This document shows positions 35,094 through 44,974 of a DNA stretch of 64,000 nt, piece after piece. The stretch's first letter is position 1, and each line of letters begins with the position of its first letter. The notes beneath the pieces are model-generated. The model had not been told where the DNA came from. It was given only the letters and a program-made list of their open reading frames with translations, and made no database searches. Source of the DNA: Leeuwenhoekiella sp. (lineage in GTDB: Bacteria; Bacteroidota; Bacteroidia; Flavobacteriales; Flavobacteriaceae). Made by a program: the position numbers and the translations under genes. The DNA lies in the NCBI GenBank assembly GCA_002708845.1, contig PAPI01000015.1, positions 1-64,000 of the forward strand, written 5' to 3'.

Positions 35094-35975
35094 ATGGCCT
35101 CAGGTTTTTTTGCATTATTAGATGATATCGCTGCATTGATGGATGATGTAGCCGTAATGAGTAAAGTGGCTGGAAAAAAAACCGCCGGTATTTTAGGAGA
35201 TGATCTTGCAGTAAACGCCGAGAAAGCTTCGGGATTTATGTCAGACCGTGAACTACCGGTGCTGTGGTCTATAACTAAAGGCTCACTACTTAATAAGATA
35301 ATCATTCTGCCTGTAGCCTTTTTGTTGAGTGCCTTTTTGCCCACGGCGATAACGGTGATTCTAATTCTGGGCGGACTCTATCTGGCCTATGAGGGTGCCG
35401 AAAAAATCTACGAATATCTGGTGCCTCACGAAAAGCATAACGCTGTCGAAAAGCTTGATGAGATGAGCGAAGAACAGTTGCTGGCGCGTGAAAAAGAAAA
35501 AGTAAAATCAGCCATACTTACTGATTTTATCCTTTCGGTTGAGATTATTATCATCGCCCTGGGTACCGTTTCACAGGAGCCTATTGCCACGCAGATTGGG
35601 GTGGTAACCATAATCGCACTGGTTGCAACCGTTGGAGTTTATGGTATTGTTGCACTTATCGTACGTATGGATGAGTTTGGTGCTAAACTCATCAACCTGA
35701 ACGAGCGGGATAACAGCTTTTCAGATAAAGTAGGTATGTTCCTGGTCAATGCGCTCCCCTGGGTGATTAAAGGTCTTGGGGTAATAGGTACTATCGCTTT
35801 GATGCTGGTTTCCGGGGGTATATTTGTACACAATCTGGAGTTCTTCCACCATTGGGAAGAGAGCCTGGGCTTGCCGGCCATCGTTTTTGAGTTTCTTGCC
35901 GGTCTGGTTATCGGTTTTATCGTGCTACTTGTCATAAATGGCGGGAAAAAAGCCTGGAAATCTGTAAGAGCCTAA
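35094..35975 (+). CDS. DUF808 (YedI-like) inner-membrane protein
   Basis: 293 residues from the ATG at 35094 (MASGFFALLDDIAALMDDVA), the family's characteristic N-terminus; upstream codons to 35067 are not used. DUF808 signatures are present (SKVAGKKTAGILGDDLAVNA, then a series of about seven membrane helices with LGGLYLAYEGAEKIYE). Members are found across proteobacteria and Bacteroidetes; function is not established, though a transport role has been suggested. Isolated gene. Confidence 0.87.
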   Translation: MASGFFALLDDIAALMDDVAVMSKVAGKKTAGILGDDLAVNAEKASGFMSDRELPVLWSITKGSLLNKIIILPVAFLLSAFLPTAITVILILGGLYLAYEGAEKIYEYLVPHEKHNAVEKLDEMSEEQLLAREKEKVKSAILTDFILSVEIIIIALGTVSQEPIATQIGVVTIIALVATVGVYGIVALIVRMDEFGAKLINLNERDNSFSDKVGMFLVNALPWVIKGLGVIGTIALMLVSGGIFVHNLEFFHHWEESLGLPAIVFEFLAGLVIGFIVLLVINGGKKAWKSVRA

Positions 35976-36062
35976 GTTGGCTCATAGGTTGCCACAAGGG
36001 CTATTCATTGTTAATTCAAAGTTTCTTTAAGGTTATTAAGACGTTAAGTAAAAGGATAATTT

Positions 36063-36070
36063 TACTTTTG
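36063..36070 (+). promoter_or_regulatory. -7 element before the porin gene
   Basis: TACTTTTG matches TAnnTTTG exactly and lies 26 bp before the porin ATG at 36097. No clear -33 element is visible at the standard distance. Confidence 0.55.
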
Positions 36071-36096
36071 CAGGTCAAATCAGATTTGCGAAGTGC

Positions 36097-37305
36097 ATGC
36101 ATTTTAAACGTTCAATACTTTTTTTCATAATTTTTGTAATAGTCTTAGGCGCTTCGAGTTATGCTCAGGAGACCCATAGCGATTCAATCCCCCGTTGGGG
36201 AATAGCATACGGACCAAAAGGCATACTCTTTACTGCTCCCGATGATGCTTTCAGTTTGCATATACAGAGTCGGTTGCAGTTTCGCTTTGCAACACCGGGA
36301 GATAATGATCCTGTGAGTTTTAACGATTTTAATGATAGTGAAAACACAGTTTTAAAAATTAATCGGGCCCGTCTTAAAGTAGGAGGTCACGCATATAAGC
36401 CGTGGTTGAAGTATTACTGGGAATACGAATTGGGGCAGGGAAATCTGCTCGATTTTAGAATTATGATTGAGCGCTTTAAATGGCTTAATGTCAAGGTGGG
36501 CCAGTGGAAGGTTGAATTCACCCGCGAACGCCGCATAAGCAGTGGCACACAACAGCTGGTAGACCGCTCTATTTTAAACCGAAATTTTACAATAGACCGT
36601 CAACAGGGTATTGAACTCTACGGAAGGTTAGAAGGTCGCGGTTTGGCAGACTTTAGCTATTGGGCCGCCGTACTGACCGGATCGGGTAGGGGAGCGACTG
36701 AAAATGATGATAAAAACCTGATGTATTTTGGTCGTCTTCAATGGAATATCCTAGGAGATGCTTTAGGCTTTGGCGGTAGCAGCGACCTGGAGATTCACCA
36801 AAAACCCGAAGCTCAACTGGCATTTTCTGCCGTAACCAACCGCAGTCCGTTTACCCGATTTTCTTCCTCGGGAGGAGGTTCTTTAAATGGATTTGAAGAA
36901 CAACAACCCGGACAGTATCGCATCAACCAGCGTAATTTTGAAACCGCTTTTAAATACAAAGGGTTTAGCTGGCAATCAGAACTGCACTATAAAGAAATTA
37001 TTGATAAGCTAAATGCAGATGCAACCACGCAGTTACGGGGTTTTTATGCACAAGCCGGTTACTTTGGGCATCAGGCCTTGCATAGGTGGCCCAGACAGTT
37101 GGAGCTTGCAGCACGTTATGCCGAGTATAGTCCTAATATAGATCAGGAGGTTAATCTTGACGAAATTTCTGTAGCACTCAACTGGTTTTTTAAGGGGCAC
37201 CGTAATAAACTTACCGCTGAGATTTCAAACTTTGACTACGAAAGTGAATTGCAAAAGATAAAGGAAGACTGGCGATTTAGAGTGCAGTGGGAAATTTCAT
37301 TTTAA
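36097..37305 (+). CDS. Phosphate-selective (OprP/OprO-type) porin
   Basis: 402 residues with signal peptide (1-23, ASSYAQ). The barrel has the family's marker stretches: HIQSRLQFRFA near 52, INRARLKVGGHAYKPWLKYYWEYELG near 88, VKVGQWKVEFTRERRIS near 132 and GIELYGRLEGRG near 170, ending in the aromatic strand WRFRVQWEISF. It forms an outer-membrane channel; the family name refers to phosphate/polyphosphate uptake in Pseudomonas, and the ion carried here is unknown. Single gene. Confidence 0.87.
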   Translation: MHFKRSILFFIIFVIVLGASSYAQETHSDSIPRWGIAYGPKGILFTAPDDAFSLHIQSRLQFRFATPGDNDPVSFNDFNDSENTVLKINRARLKVGGHAYKPWLKYYWEYELGQGNLLDFRIMIERFKWLNVKVGQWKVEFTRERRISSGTQQLVDRSILNRNFTIDRQQGIELYGRLEGRGLADFSYWAAVLTGSGRGATENDDKNLMYFGRLQWNILGDALGFGGSSDLEIHQKPEAQLAFSAVTNRSPFTRFSSSGGGSLNGFEEQQPGQYRINQRNFETAFKYKGFSWQSELHYKEIIDKLNADATTQLRGFYAQAGYFGHQALHRWPRQLELAARYAEYSPNIDQEVNLDEISVALNWFFKGHRNKLTAEISNFDYESELQKIKEDWRFRVQWEISF

Positions 37306-37395
37306 TCAGAATATCCCTTTTTGCCAAATTCTAAACCAACAGGTGTTGGAGAATTGAGAGCAGATATAGCGTTTAAACTGGCAGCGCGCTATTTA

Positions 37396-38169
37396 TTACA
37401 ATTCTTTTAGCTTAATATCTTTAAATATTACACCCTGACCTTCTGCCTGAAGCCCGATATACCCGTTTTTTAAGGCGGTGCCATCTATTTTTAAGGCTGG
37501 GTCAAAACCGTTTGCCACTTCGCCACCTATCTGCGTTTGACTGTACCGAAGCACTTCTTTGCCATTTACTTTATGAATGATCAACGAATCGCTGTGCACA
37601 ATCAAATCGGCTTCAACCCAGGTATCCCAGCCATAAGTGTCTGAAGTTGAATTGATACAGTGATCATTCGATTTTTCACCATTATAATACACATCGGTTC
37701 CCGGCGAACACATATTCCCGGTGGGTCTGGGTTTACCAGCTTCGGCTTCGGCAAGCATTTGATATTCCACCGAGATGGGCCAATCCTGTTCCTTTAAAAT
37801 CGTTTCAGGTGCCTGGCTGTGAAACATTACCCCGCTGTTGCGAAAGGTGTAGGAGGGCGCATCTTCCATCCACTGGTCGGTAAAACGGTATTTAAATTTT
37901 AGGTGAAACGATTCAAACGGCTTATCGTAAAACAAATGCCCATAACGTTGATCAAAGGTGTCGTAATCGGAATAGTCAACCACAATGGCACTGTCTTTAA
38001 CCCGGAAGGTATTGGCATAATTTTCACCGGTCTCGTGATGGTAGAATTTGGGCGTCCAGCCCTCGAGATCGGTACCGTTAAAGAGTGAAATCCATTCGGT
38101 TTCCTGAGGCTGCTCTTTGCAGGAATAAATTGTCAGAAGCAGCAGACCTGCATAAAAGATTCGTTTCAT
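37396..38169 (-). CDS. DUF1080 (3-keto-disaccharide hydrolase-type) lipoprotein
   Basis: 257 residues. The signal ends in a lipobox (LLTIYSCKE, Cys at about 17). The DUF1080 concanavalin-like domain starts at WISLFNGTDLEGWTP and includes FKYRFTDQWMEDAPSYTFRNSG-like strands and a C-terminal NGYIGLQAEGQGVIFKDIKL. Family members bind or cleave oxidised (3-keto) glycosides or related sugars in the periplasm of Bacteroidetes, in some pathways alongside Gfo/Idh/MocA enzymes like the one at 27467. Stand-alone gene. Confidence 0.87.
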   Translation of the reverse strand: MKRIFYAGLLLLTIYSCKEQPQETEWISLFNGTDLEGWTPKFYHHETGENYANTFRVKDSAIVVDYSDYDTFDQRYGHLFYDKPFESFHLKFKYRFTDQWMEDAPSYTFRNSGVMFHSQAPETILKEQDWPISVEYQMLAEAEAGKPRPTGNMCSPGTDVYYNGEKSNDHCINSTSDTYGWDTWVEADLIVHSDSLIIHKVNGKEVLRYSQTQIGGEVANGFDPALKIDGTALKNGYIGLQAEGQGVIFKDIKLKEL

Positions 38170-38317
38170 AGTTTTCCGTTGATGGCTTAAAAGTATTTAA
38201 TTTTTAGATAAGCGGTAACGGCTTCGAAGAATAGGGCAGAACCTTTAATGTAAAAAAAAATCTTGATGAATCGCAACCGATCAACTGATTTCAGCGATCA
38301 CTGGTTTTAGAACTGGA

Positions 38318-38755
38318 CTATTTGGATGAAAATTGATCATTTGGCCGATTAATTTTATTGAATGTAATAGCTACTGTTTTCTTGCCCCATTCTTTAGCGG
38401 CTTCTTCATCGAGGCCCATATAAATATCAATCTTCTTCTCCCAGCGTCGGTTCATTTTATCCTTAACGATGTAGGTGCCTTCCAGCCCGTCAATTTCAAC
38501 TTCTTCATTATGATCTAATCCCAAATTTATGAGATCCCGAGATACCGCAATGGCTTTTTCCCCGGGCTCTAACTGATCTCCCCAAGCTGCCAGACCGGGA
38601 TTTCCTTTTTTGGTTTGATATTCAACAGCGTTGTAGGCAGTAGCCGTCACGGTTATTGTCACTTTGTTTTCGGGCTCAGTACAGCTTATGAGGGTGATTA
38701 GTGCAACAAGGAGTAGATGTATTTTAAATTTGGTAATTCGTGTTTTCGTTTTCAT
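38318..38755 (-). CDS. 3D-domain (MltA/RlpA-fold) lipoprotein
   Basis: 145 residues from the ATG at 38753-38755, giving a lipoprotein signal (LLLVALITLISCTEP). The rest is a small double-psi barrel of the 3D (Asp-Asp-Asp) type: VTATAYNAVEYQT, a central AWGDQLEPGEKAIAVSRDL, GTYIVKDKMNRRW and KKIDIYMGL. Proteins with this domain usually act on or bind peptidoglycan. The upstream codons to 38791 are AT-rich leader. Function inferred from fold only. Confidence 0.8.
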   Translation of the reverse strand: MKTKTRITKFKIHLLLVALITLISCTEPENKVTITVTATAYNAVEYQTKKGNPGLAAWGDQLEPGEKAIAVSRDLINLGLDHNEEVEIDGLEGTYIVKDKMNRRWEKKIDIYMGLDEEAAKEWGKKTVAITFNKINRPNDQFSSK

Positions 38756-38791
38756 ATACCTATAAAATACAAAAAAAAATATGTAAAACAT

Positions 38792-39122
38792 TGATTTTTA
38801 GCAACTAAGGGTTTTCTTGACTAAACAAGTGAGTACTGCTGGTTTAGCATGTCCGGACTTCCAAGGACATTAACATCGTGCTAAATGAAACCTTAGGTGC
38901 CTTTCATGTATCCTAATCAAAAGTATGTGTAACCCCATCCAGGGGTCAACAAGCCCGTAACTTTCTAAATTACACCTGTAAATTCAAGGGTTTTTGAGCT
39001 TTTTGGGTAAGCCAATATTTTTTTACCTGATTTACGAAATCGATTTCTTAAAACCAACTAGAACCAGAATCAGGACATGTTTAAACCCTGAATCAACTAA
39101 ACTAACCGTGAAAAATGATGGC
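38792..39122. other. Spacer before the GH30 gene
   Basis: This 331-bp spacer contains a short stem ACCCC-ATCCA-GGGGT (38932-38946) and AT-rich promoter-like DNA. A longer frame from 38994 reads across it but has no signal-peptide logic. I see nothing else I can support. Confidence 0.4.
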
Positions 39123-41852
39123 ATGAAAAAAAATTACATCTATTACTTAAGCCTGCTTTGTTTTTTGATACTGTCTAAGCTCAACGGGCAGGAACTCAAT
39201 GCCACGGTACAGCTCGATGCAGATGTCCGCTTTCAGACCGTGACCGGGTACGGCGGTTTTGTGTGTAGTCCGCAGTTTGCCTACAATCACATGACCCCGG
39301 CACAGATTCGTCAGCTTTGGGGGGCAGATAGCGAACTGGGGTATAACATCATGCGACTGTACATTCCGATAGGCCGGTCAAATTGGCCACAGTCCCTGGC
39401 TACTGCTCAACTAGCGCAGTCGCTGGGCCTTATCATTTTTGCCAGTCCCTGGTCTATGCCTGCAGACTGGAAAACCAATGGCGATATCGCAGGTATTGTT
39501 ACCGATGCCAACGGCAATGAGATTGAAGGCTTTCTTAAAGAGGAAAACTATGGGGATTATGCTGATTATCTTAATGATTATGTGCTTTATCTGCGCGATA
39601 ACGGGGTAGATCTGGATGGGATTTCCCTGCAGAATGAACCCGATTATAAGGTGACCTATGCCGGTTGCTCCTGGACGCCACAGCAAATGGCCAACTTTAT
39701 AAAAGATTATGGCGATCGTATCGACTGTAAAATAATAGCCCCGGAGACTGTGGGGATTTCTACACGCTACGCCCAGGCCCTTGCGGCTGATGGGGTAAAA
39801 GAACAATTCGACATTTTTGCCGGACATCAATATGGTGCAATAGAAACTGAAGGAATAGCATTGCAACGCAGTCAGGCTAAAGAAGCCTGGATGACCGAAT
39901 TCTTGATCAACTGGAATGCCGGGAGCCAGACTCCGCGGGATTACAGCTGGGAACAGGACGCATTCAATTTTGCCCGAAGCATCAACACTGCGATGTTATC
40001 AAACGTGAGTGCCTGGGTGCACTACGCTTCCAAGCGCTATTATGGTATGATGGGTGACGGTGAGCGCGGCACTCAGGAAGGGGTGATTACCAAGCGGGGC
40101 TATATTTTATCGCATTTCGCAAAATACACTACTGGAAAAAGCCGTATTGCGGCCACCTGGCTTGATGACAGCGAGGAGCTTGAAGGCTCTGCTTTTATTT
40201 CTGAAGATGGAAATACCCTGACCCTGCATCTCATCAATGCTTCGGCTAATACCTATAATCTAACCACAGACCTTCCGTTTTATACTGAAAGCGGCACTCG
40301 CATTGTTACAACTAATGCTGAAAGTATGGCTACGACTGAGGTTTCTTTGTCTTCAGAAAGCTTTCGCCCACAGGTAAACATAGAGCCCAGCAGTTTTACC
40401 ACTTTTGTTTTTGAAAAGAGCAGCGAGCGTCCCGAATCGCAAATGACTGGAAGCCCTGTGTATTATAACCCTATTGAAAACCAAAACCCCACACAAGCTG
40501 CTTTTGGAAACGGCTATGAGCTAAGTAATCGTCAAATGACCTTTAGTGTAAATAACCGACTTATCAGTTCAAACACTGCTTTAACTAATGGGTATCTGGC
40601 GCTGGATGACCGTTATACTAAGCTGGTTTTTCAGGTGAAGCATGTGGTATCTGCCAACCAATACAACTCAGACAATACTACGCTGCACTATGTGAATGCC
40701 GAAGGGCAATTGAGTTCATACAATTACGGCCGAATAGATATGCCTGCAACCGGTAACTTCGAATGGGAATTTGATCTTTCGCGAGAGGTGCTCAGCGATG
40801 GAATAACCGGGATCGTTGGGATTAGCAACACCAATTACAGTTCGGTGCTGACCATCGATTTTGGAGCGGTTTATTTTTTACTGGGAAACGAAAAAGCCTA
40901 TGCTTTTGAAGGCATTTACAGCAAGGAAGACAGCGATTTGCTCGAGGCGCTTTCCAATGCAGATTATACCGTTATTAATTTTTCAAAAACCACAGAGGTA
41001 CCCGAAAATCCCAACTGGAAAGCTCAGGCGGAAAATCCTAATCTGTTGTTTTATACCGCCGAAAACAGTGGTATTAAGGAGACCAATGTTGTTGCCGGAA
41101 CTCAGGCTGCGCAGTTGGAGCTTGAAGGAAAAGGGAACTTTCAGGTGCCCGAAAGCTTTACGGCTGCACAGGCCAGCTATACCCGGGATTTTACTGGTTA
41201 CGAACTGCTTATTTTACCTTTTGAAGCTTCTATTCCTGAAGGAGCAGACTGCTATACCATCGAACCTGCAGCAGATGAAATCGCGTGTAAACTCATCACC
41301 GAAGCGGTCATTCCGTCCAATACTCCGGTGCTGGTACTGGGAACTGGAAGGTTCACCTTTACCGGAAGCGGAGCCGCAAGTACGCCCAAATTAAATACAA
41401 CCAATAACATAAATGGGGTTTATATCAAAAATCAGGCTGCTGCAGGCGCTTACACCCTCGTGGTTGAAAACGAAGACCCGGTTTTTAAACAGGTAGCGGC
41501 CGGCACGGCTCAACCCGTAAATCCATTTACGGCCTATCTTTCTGAATCTGCCGGTTATACAGCGGCACGTATTGCGGTGCGTTTTGATAAGCTAAGTCTC
41601 GCAGCGGTCGATTCATCTGCGGGCTTTTTTAAAGTATATCCCAATCCCGCTACCGATGTGCTTCGGCTGCAGTTGGATGAGACCACCGCATCACAGGCGA
41701 TCATCTATGATCTTCAGGGACGTAATGTTCTGGGGCCTCTTGATGTTTCACAAACCCGTTCGATTCCAGTTTCATCCTTGAATCCGGGAGTGTATTTAAT
41801 TCGTGTTTCCAATGGTGAGCAGAGTAGTACGCTTCGGTTTATAAAGGGATAA
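39123..41852 (+). CDS. T9SS-exported glycoside hydrolase family 30 (xylanase-type)
   Basis: 909 residues from the ATG at 39123, which gives the signal peptide (MKKNYIYYLSLLCFLILS). The GH30 catalytic domain spans about 30-470, with acid/base E172 in SLQNEPDYKVTYAGCSWTP and nucleophile E259 in AWMTEFLIN; the SLQNEPDY..YxGCxWT pattern fits the glucuronoxylanase-type subgroup best. A beta-rich middle (475-820) and a type IX secretion sorting domain (FKVYPNPATDVLRLQ ... NPGVYLIRVSNGEQ, last about 75 residues) follow. It is therefore secreted through the outer membrane by T9SS. Substrate probably xylan or a related beta-glycan. Confidence 0.87.
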   Translation: MKKNYIYYLSLLCFLILSKLNGQELNATVQLDADVRFQTVTGYGGFVCSPQFAYNHMTPAQIRQLWGADSELGYNIMRLYIPIGRSNWPQSLATAQLAQSLGLIIFASPWSMPADWKTNGDIAGIVTDANGNEIEGFLKEENYGDYADYLNDYVLYLRDNGVDLDGISLQNEPDYKVTYAGCSWTPQQMANFIKDYGDRIDCKIIAPETVGISTRYAQALAADGVKEQFDIFAGHQYGAIETEGIALQRSQAKEAWMTEFLINWNAGSQTPRDYSWEQDAFNFARSINTAMLSNVSAWVHYASKRYYGMMGDGERGTQEGVITKRGYILSHFAKYTTGKSRIAATWLDDSEELEGSAFISEDGNTLTLHLINASANTYNLTTDLPFYTESGTRIVTTNAESMATTEVSLSSESFRPQVNIEPSSFTTFVFEKSSERPESQMTGSPVYYNPIENQNPTQAAFGNGYELSNRQMTFSVNNRLISSNTALTNGYLALDDRYTKLVFQVKHVVSANQYNSDNTTLHYVNAEGQLSSYNYGRIDMPATGNFEWEFDLSREVLSDGITGIVGISNTNYSSVLTIDFGAVYFLLGNEKAYAFEGIYSKEDSDLLEALSNADYTVINFSKTTEVPENPNWKAQAENPNLLFYTAENSGIKETNVVAGTQAAQLELEGKGNFQVPESFTAAQASYTRDFTGYELLILPFEASIPEGADCYTIEPAADEIACKLITEAVIPSNTPVLVLGTGRFTFTGSGAASTPKLNTTNNINGVYIKNQAAAGAYTLVVENEDPVFKQVAAGTAQPVNPFTAYLSESAGYTAARIAVRFDKLSLAAVDSSAGFFKVYPNPATDVLRLQLDETTASQAIIYDLQGRNVLGPLDVSQTRSIPVSSLNPGVYLIRVSNGEQSSTLRFIKG

Positions 41853-41929
41853 CACGATCTTTAATGGGAGGGTAAAGTACCCTATTACAATACTCTCCCT
41901 ATTTTAAAGGCTTTTAAATTACCTGTAAA

Positions 41930-42021
41930 ACCACTCGTCTACACTTAACGACCACTCGTCTACACTTTGGGCAGGCTTCATCTAGGTTTGACTTTTTACA
42001 GCGATTTCTGATGCAATTTTG
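41930..42021 (+). promoter_or_regulatory. LytTR-type activator sites and promoter of the NO-sensing operon (promoter A)
   Basis: Two identical 17-bp sites, ACCACTCGTCTACACTT (41930-41946 and 41951-41967), are tandem at 21-bp spacing. The CGTC of the second starts at 41957, exactly 57 bp before the -7 element CAATTTTG (42014-42021), which precedes the ATG at 42059. The core resembles the AlgR (LytTR) site CCGTTCGTC. No strong -33 is visible, as expected for an activator-dependent promoter. The regulator encoded at the end of this operon is the obvious candidate for binding here. Confidence 0.75.
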
Positions 42022-42058
42022 TAGCTTCCCTAACTTGAAACTTGTGATCACACGTAAA

Positions 42059-42460
42059 ATGAATATCTTACTTATCGAAGATGACGCTATAGAAGTCATG
42101 AAACTGGAACGCGCTATTAGCAAACTGGGCGTCGAGCATCAGTTGATTAAAGCCCGTGACGGCGAGGAAGCGCTGTCGCTCTTGCAATCCGGAGGTGCTT
42201 TGCCAGATGTCGTTTTTCTGGATTTAAATATGCCCAAAATCAACGGGATTGATTTTTTAAAAATTCTAAAGGCTGACGAGCGTCTGCAATTTTTACCTAC
42301 AATGATATTAACGACATCGGCAAACCGAAAAGATATGTTGGAGTGCTATAAGATTGGGGTAGCCGGCTATCTTATTAAGCCTCTTAAATACGACGATTAC
42401 GTTAATAAAATTAAAATTGCTCTGGATTACTGGAGTATTAACGAACTTATAGATTCGTAA
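42059..42460 (+). CDS. Single-domain response regulator (Rcp1-type receiver)
   Basis: 133 residues, a stand-alone receiver domain. Visible residues are the acidic pair E7/D8/D9 (LLIEDD), phosphoacceptor D55 (VVFLDLNMPKING), the switch Thr in ILTTSA and the Lys in LIKPLK. There is no output domain, so it shuttles phosphate or docks on another protein. Its stop overlaps the next ATG by one base (TAATG, 42458-42462). The ATG at 42059 is preferred over 42011 because it removes leader codons lying in the promoter. Confidence 0.92.
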   Translation: MNILLIEDDAIEVMKLERAISKLGVEHQLIKARDGEEALSLLQSGGALPDVVFLDLNMPKINGIDFLKILKADERLQFLPTMILTTSANRKDMLECYKIGVAGYLIKPLKYDDYVNKIKIALDYWSINELIDS

Positions 42461-43002
42461 TGAAAGGAATTGTTTTTACAGAATTTTTGGAGCTGGTAGA
42501 AGAACGCTATGGTCTTGAGATGGTAGACCATCTCATCACCGAGGCAGATTTACCTTCCGGCGGAGTGTACACTTCTGTGGGGACGTATCAATTTTCGGAA
42601 ATGTTGAGTCTGCTTGTAGAACTCAGCGAACAAACCGGAACACCCATTGATTCCCTGCTCGAAGTTTACGGTGAGCATTTCTTTGGTGTGGTTTTAAAAA
42701 GTTATCCTGGTTTTATAGCTCAGTATACAGATCCATTAGATTTGCTGGCTTCTATAGAAAGCCACATACACGTTGAGGTACGCAAAATATATCCGGATGC
42801 CGAATTACCTGTTTTTCGCGTCCTGGAAAAAGACACCGATAAGCTTACTTTAGTGTACCGCTCCAGCAGGGCGATGTACGCTTTTGGTAAGGGACTCAAG
42901 CAGCGTACCCTGGCGCATTTTGGTCAGCAGGCAGAAATTCTGGTAGAAAAGATCAAAGAAGATGGTACCGAAGTGAAATTTAGTATCCGCATTCATGAGT
43001 AA
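42460..43002 (+). CDS. H-NOX (heme nitric-oxide-binding) protein
   Basis: 180 residues, a full stand-alone HNOB domain. The proximal heme ligand is H104 (SHIHVEVRKIYPDAELP), and the heme-propionate motif YxSxR is Y133-S135-R137 (LVYRSSRAMY). In characterised bacteria H-NOX binds NO and inhibits a co-encoded histidine kinase. Here it lies directly upstream of a PAS histidine kinase and overlaps it by 8 bp, matching that pairing. A distal-pocket Tyr that would favour O2 binding is not obvious, so NO is the likely ligand. Confidence 0.92.
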   Translation: MKGIVFTEFLELVEERYGLEMVDHLITEADLPSGGVYTSVGTYQFSEMLSLLVELSEQTGTPIDSLLEVYGEHFFGVVLKSYPGFIAQYTDPLDLLASIESHIHVEVRKIYPDAELPVFRVLEKDTDKLTLVYRSSRAMYAFGKGLKQRTLAHFGQQAEILVEKIKEDGTEVKFSIRIHE

Positions 43003-44971
43003 TAAACAACTGGAGCTATATGAAAGGGCTCTGGCCCGTGAACGTGCTGCCCGCAAAGAAGCTGAACGCATTCTGGAGGAAAAGTCGCGTGAGCTGTATT
43101 ACAAATCAGAAGAGCTTAAAAAAACCAACCAGAAACTCGAAAGTCTCGTACACACGGCACATTCTGAGTTGCAGGGCGTCTTTGGCAATATTGCCGATGC
43201 TTATGTGATGATGAATCTGGAAGGGGTTCCTATTAAAATGAATTCGGTTGCCGAGGAGCTTTTAGGTTATACCGTTGAGGATCACATCAACTTATATAAA
43301 CTGGTTGTTGAGGAGGATCAACATTTGGTAAGTAAAAGTTTTGAAAAACTTGTTACAACTGGCGCAATTACAAATTTTGAAATCAATATTCGCCGTTCAA
43401 ATGATGAGATTCGTTGTGTGCAAATCAATGCCAGCGTGATTTATGATCCTGCAAATAAACCTTTGGCTGCGCAGGGAATTGTACGCGATATTACCCTTCA
43501 AAAACAAAGTGAACAGGAGTTGATTGATTCTCAAAATCGTCTTTCTACCCTTATTCTCAATCTGGAAAGCGGCGTGCTCTTGGAAGATGAAAACCGAAAT
43601 ATCGTGATCACGAATAAGCGTTTCTGTGATTTCTTCAGTATTCCGGTTCCCCCAGAACTCTTACAGGGTCAGAACTGTGAACAGGCTGCTGAGCAAAGCA
43701 AAGATTTGTTTGAAAACCCGGAAGATTTTGTAAGCCGAATTAATGAATTGCTGGTCAATAAAGAGCAGGTGCTTGCAGACGAATTATCGATGCGCGATGG
43801 CCGCGTGCTAGAGCGTGATTTTATACCCATTTATGAAGATGGGTACTATAAGGGGCATTTGTGGACGTATCGTGATGTTACTTTACGCCGAAAATACCGG
43901 GAGAGTATTGAAGCCGAGCGTCAAAAATACAGCAACATCATCGCCAATATGAACCTGGGCCTTATTGAGGTAAACAATGATGATGAAATCCTAATGATTA
44001 ACCAAAGCCTTGAAGAAATGTCGGGCTATACCGAAGCTGAACTTTTAGGTGAAAAAGGAATGGACATTTTACTCTATCCCGGGGATCGCGATAAACTTAA
44101 TGCCGAGAATGAAAGCCGGCAGCATGGGGCTTCCAATTCCTATGAGATTCGTGCGCGTAGAAAAAACGGTGAATTAAGGCACTGGCTTATCAGTGGTGCA
44201 CCTAACTACAACATCAACGGGAAGGTGGTAGGCTCCATAGGTATTCATCTGGATATTACTGATCTTAAAAACCTGGAACTTCAAAAAGAAAACCTGCTTC
44301 GCAAACTGGAGAAGAGTAACGACGAATTGCAGGAATACGCTCATGTGGTTTCTCATGACTTGAAATCACCCCTGCGCAGTTTGAGCGCTTTGGTAGATTG
44401 GATCAGGGAAGACAACAGAGATTGCTTTGATGAGCAAACCTTCGCCAATTTTGGTTTGATTGACCAAACTCTTGAGAAGATGGAGCAGCTTATTTCAGAT
44501 GTGCTCAACTACTCGAGCATGGGCATAGAAAATAGCAAACGCGAGCAGGTGCCGGTTAAGCAGGTGCTTGATGATATAAGAACACTGATCCACATCCCAG
44601 AGCATATAAAACTCACGTATCCCGAAAATCTTCCTGTACTATTGGCAGACCGGGTGAAGCTGCAGCAACTTTTTCAAAACCTCATCGGCAATGCAATTGC
44701 ATATTGCGATAAAAATCCGGGTTGGGTGCAAATAAGTTGGGAGGAGCAGCAAAATGTCTATCTGTTTAAAGTGAGTGATAATGGAGTGGGCATTGCACCT
44801 GAGTATCACGACAAAATCTTTAAAATCTTTCAGTCTTTGCAAAAGCGGAAAGAGTCAACCGGCGTGGGATTATCGATAGTCAAAAAAATTGTGGAATTGT
44901 ATAACGGTAAGATTTGGCTGGAAAGTACACCGGGCGAAGGAACCACTTTTTACTTTACCTTAGTCAAATAG
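42995..44971 (+). CDS. PAS-domain sensor histidine kinase (H-NOX partner)
   Basis: 658 residues, soluble (no membrane segments). An N-terminal coiled coil (2-60) is followed by three PAS-like domains (about 60-170, 180-300, 310-430), a HisKA dimerisation domain with phosphoacceptor H454 (HVVSHDLKSPLR) and an HATPase domain with an N-box (NLIGNAIAY) and G boxes (SDNGVGIA, TGVGLSIVKKI). Its start overlaps the H-NOX gene. The cytosolic layout fits control by the soluble H-NOX sensor. The kinase core is clearly related to the second kinase of the operon. Confidence 0.92.
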   Translation: MSNKQLELYERALARERAARKEAERILEEKSRELYYKSEELKKTNQKLESLVHTAHSELQGVFGNIADAYVMMNLEGVPIKMNSVAEELLGYTVEDHINLYKLVVEEDQHLVSKSFEKLVTTGAITNFEINIRRSNDEIRCVQINASVIYDPANKPLAAQGIVRDITLQKQSEQELIDSQNRLSTLILNLESGVLLEDENRNIVITNKRFCDFFSIPVPPELLQGQNCEQAAEQSKDLFENPEDFVSRINELLVNKEQVLADELSMRDGRVLERDFIPIYEDGYYKGHLWTYRDVTLRRKYRESIEAERQKYSNIIANMNLGLIEVNNDDEILMINQSLEEMSGYTEAELLGEKGMDILLYPGDRDKLNAENESRQHGASNSYEIRARRKNGELRHWLISGAPNYNINGKVVGSIGIHLDITDLKNLELQKENLLRKLEKSNDELQEYAHVVSHDLKSPLRSLSALVDWIREDNRDCFDEQTFANFGLIDQTLEKMEQLISDVLNYSSMGIENSKREQVPVKQVLDDIRTLIHIPEHIKLTYPENLPVLLADRVKLQQLFQNLIGNAIAYCDKNPGWVQISWEEQQNVYLFKVSDNGVGIAPEYHDKIFKIFQSLQKRKESTGVGLSIVKKIVELYNGKIWLESTPGEGTTFYFTLVK

Positions 44972-44974
44972 CTT

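Noticed and set aside
40861-41394. 177-residue plus frame inside the GH30 gene
   Set aside because: Out-of-frame shadow of the GH30 C-terminal half.
41862-41908. Terminator after the GH30 gene
   Set aside because: The GGGAG/CTCCC pairing is short and interrupted with a long loop and no T-run; not listed as a feature.
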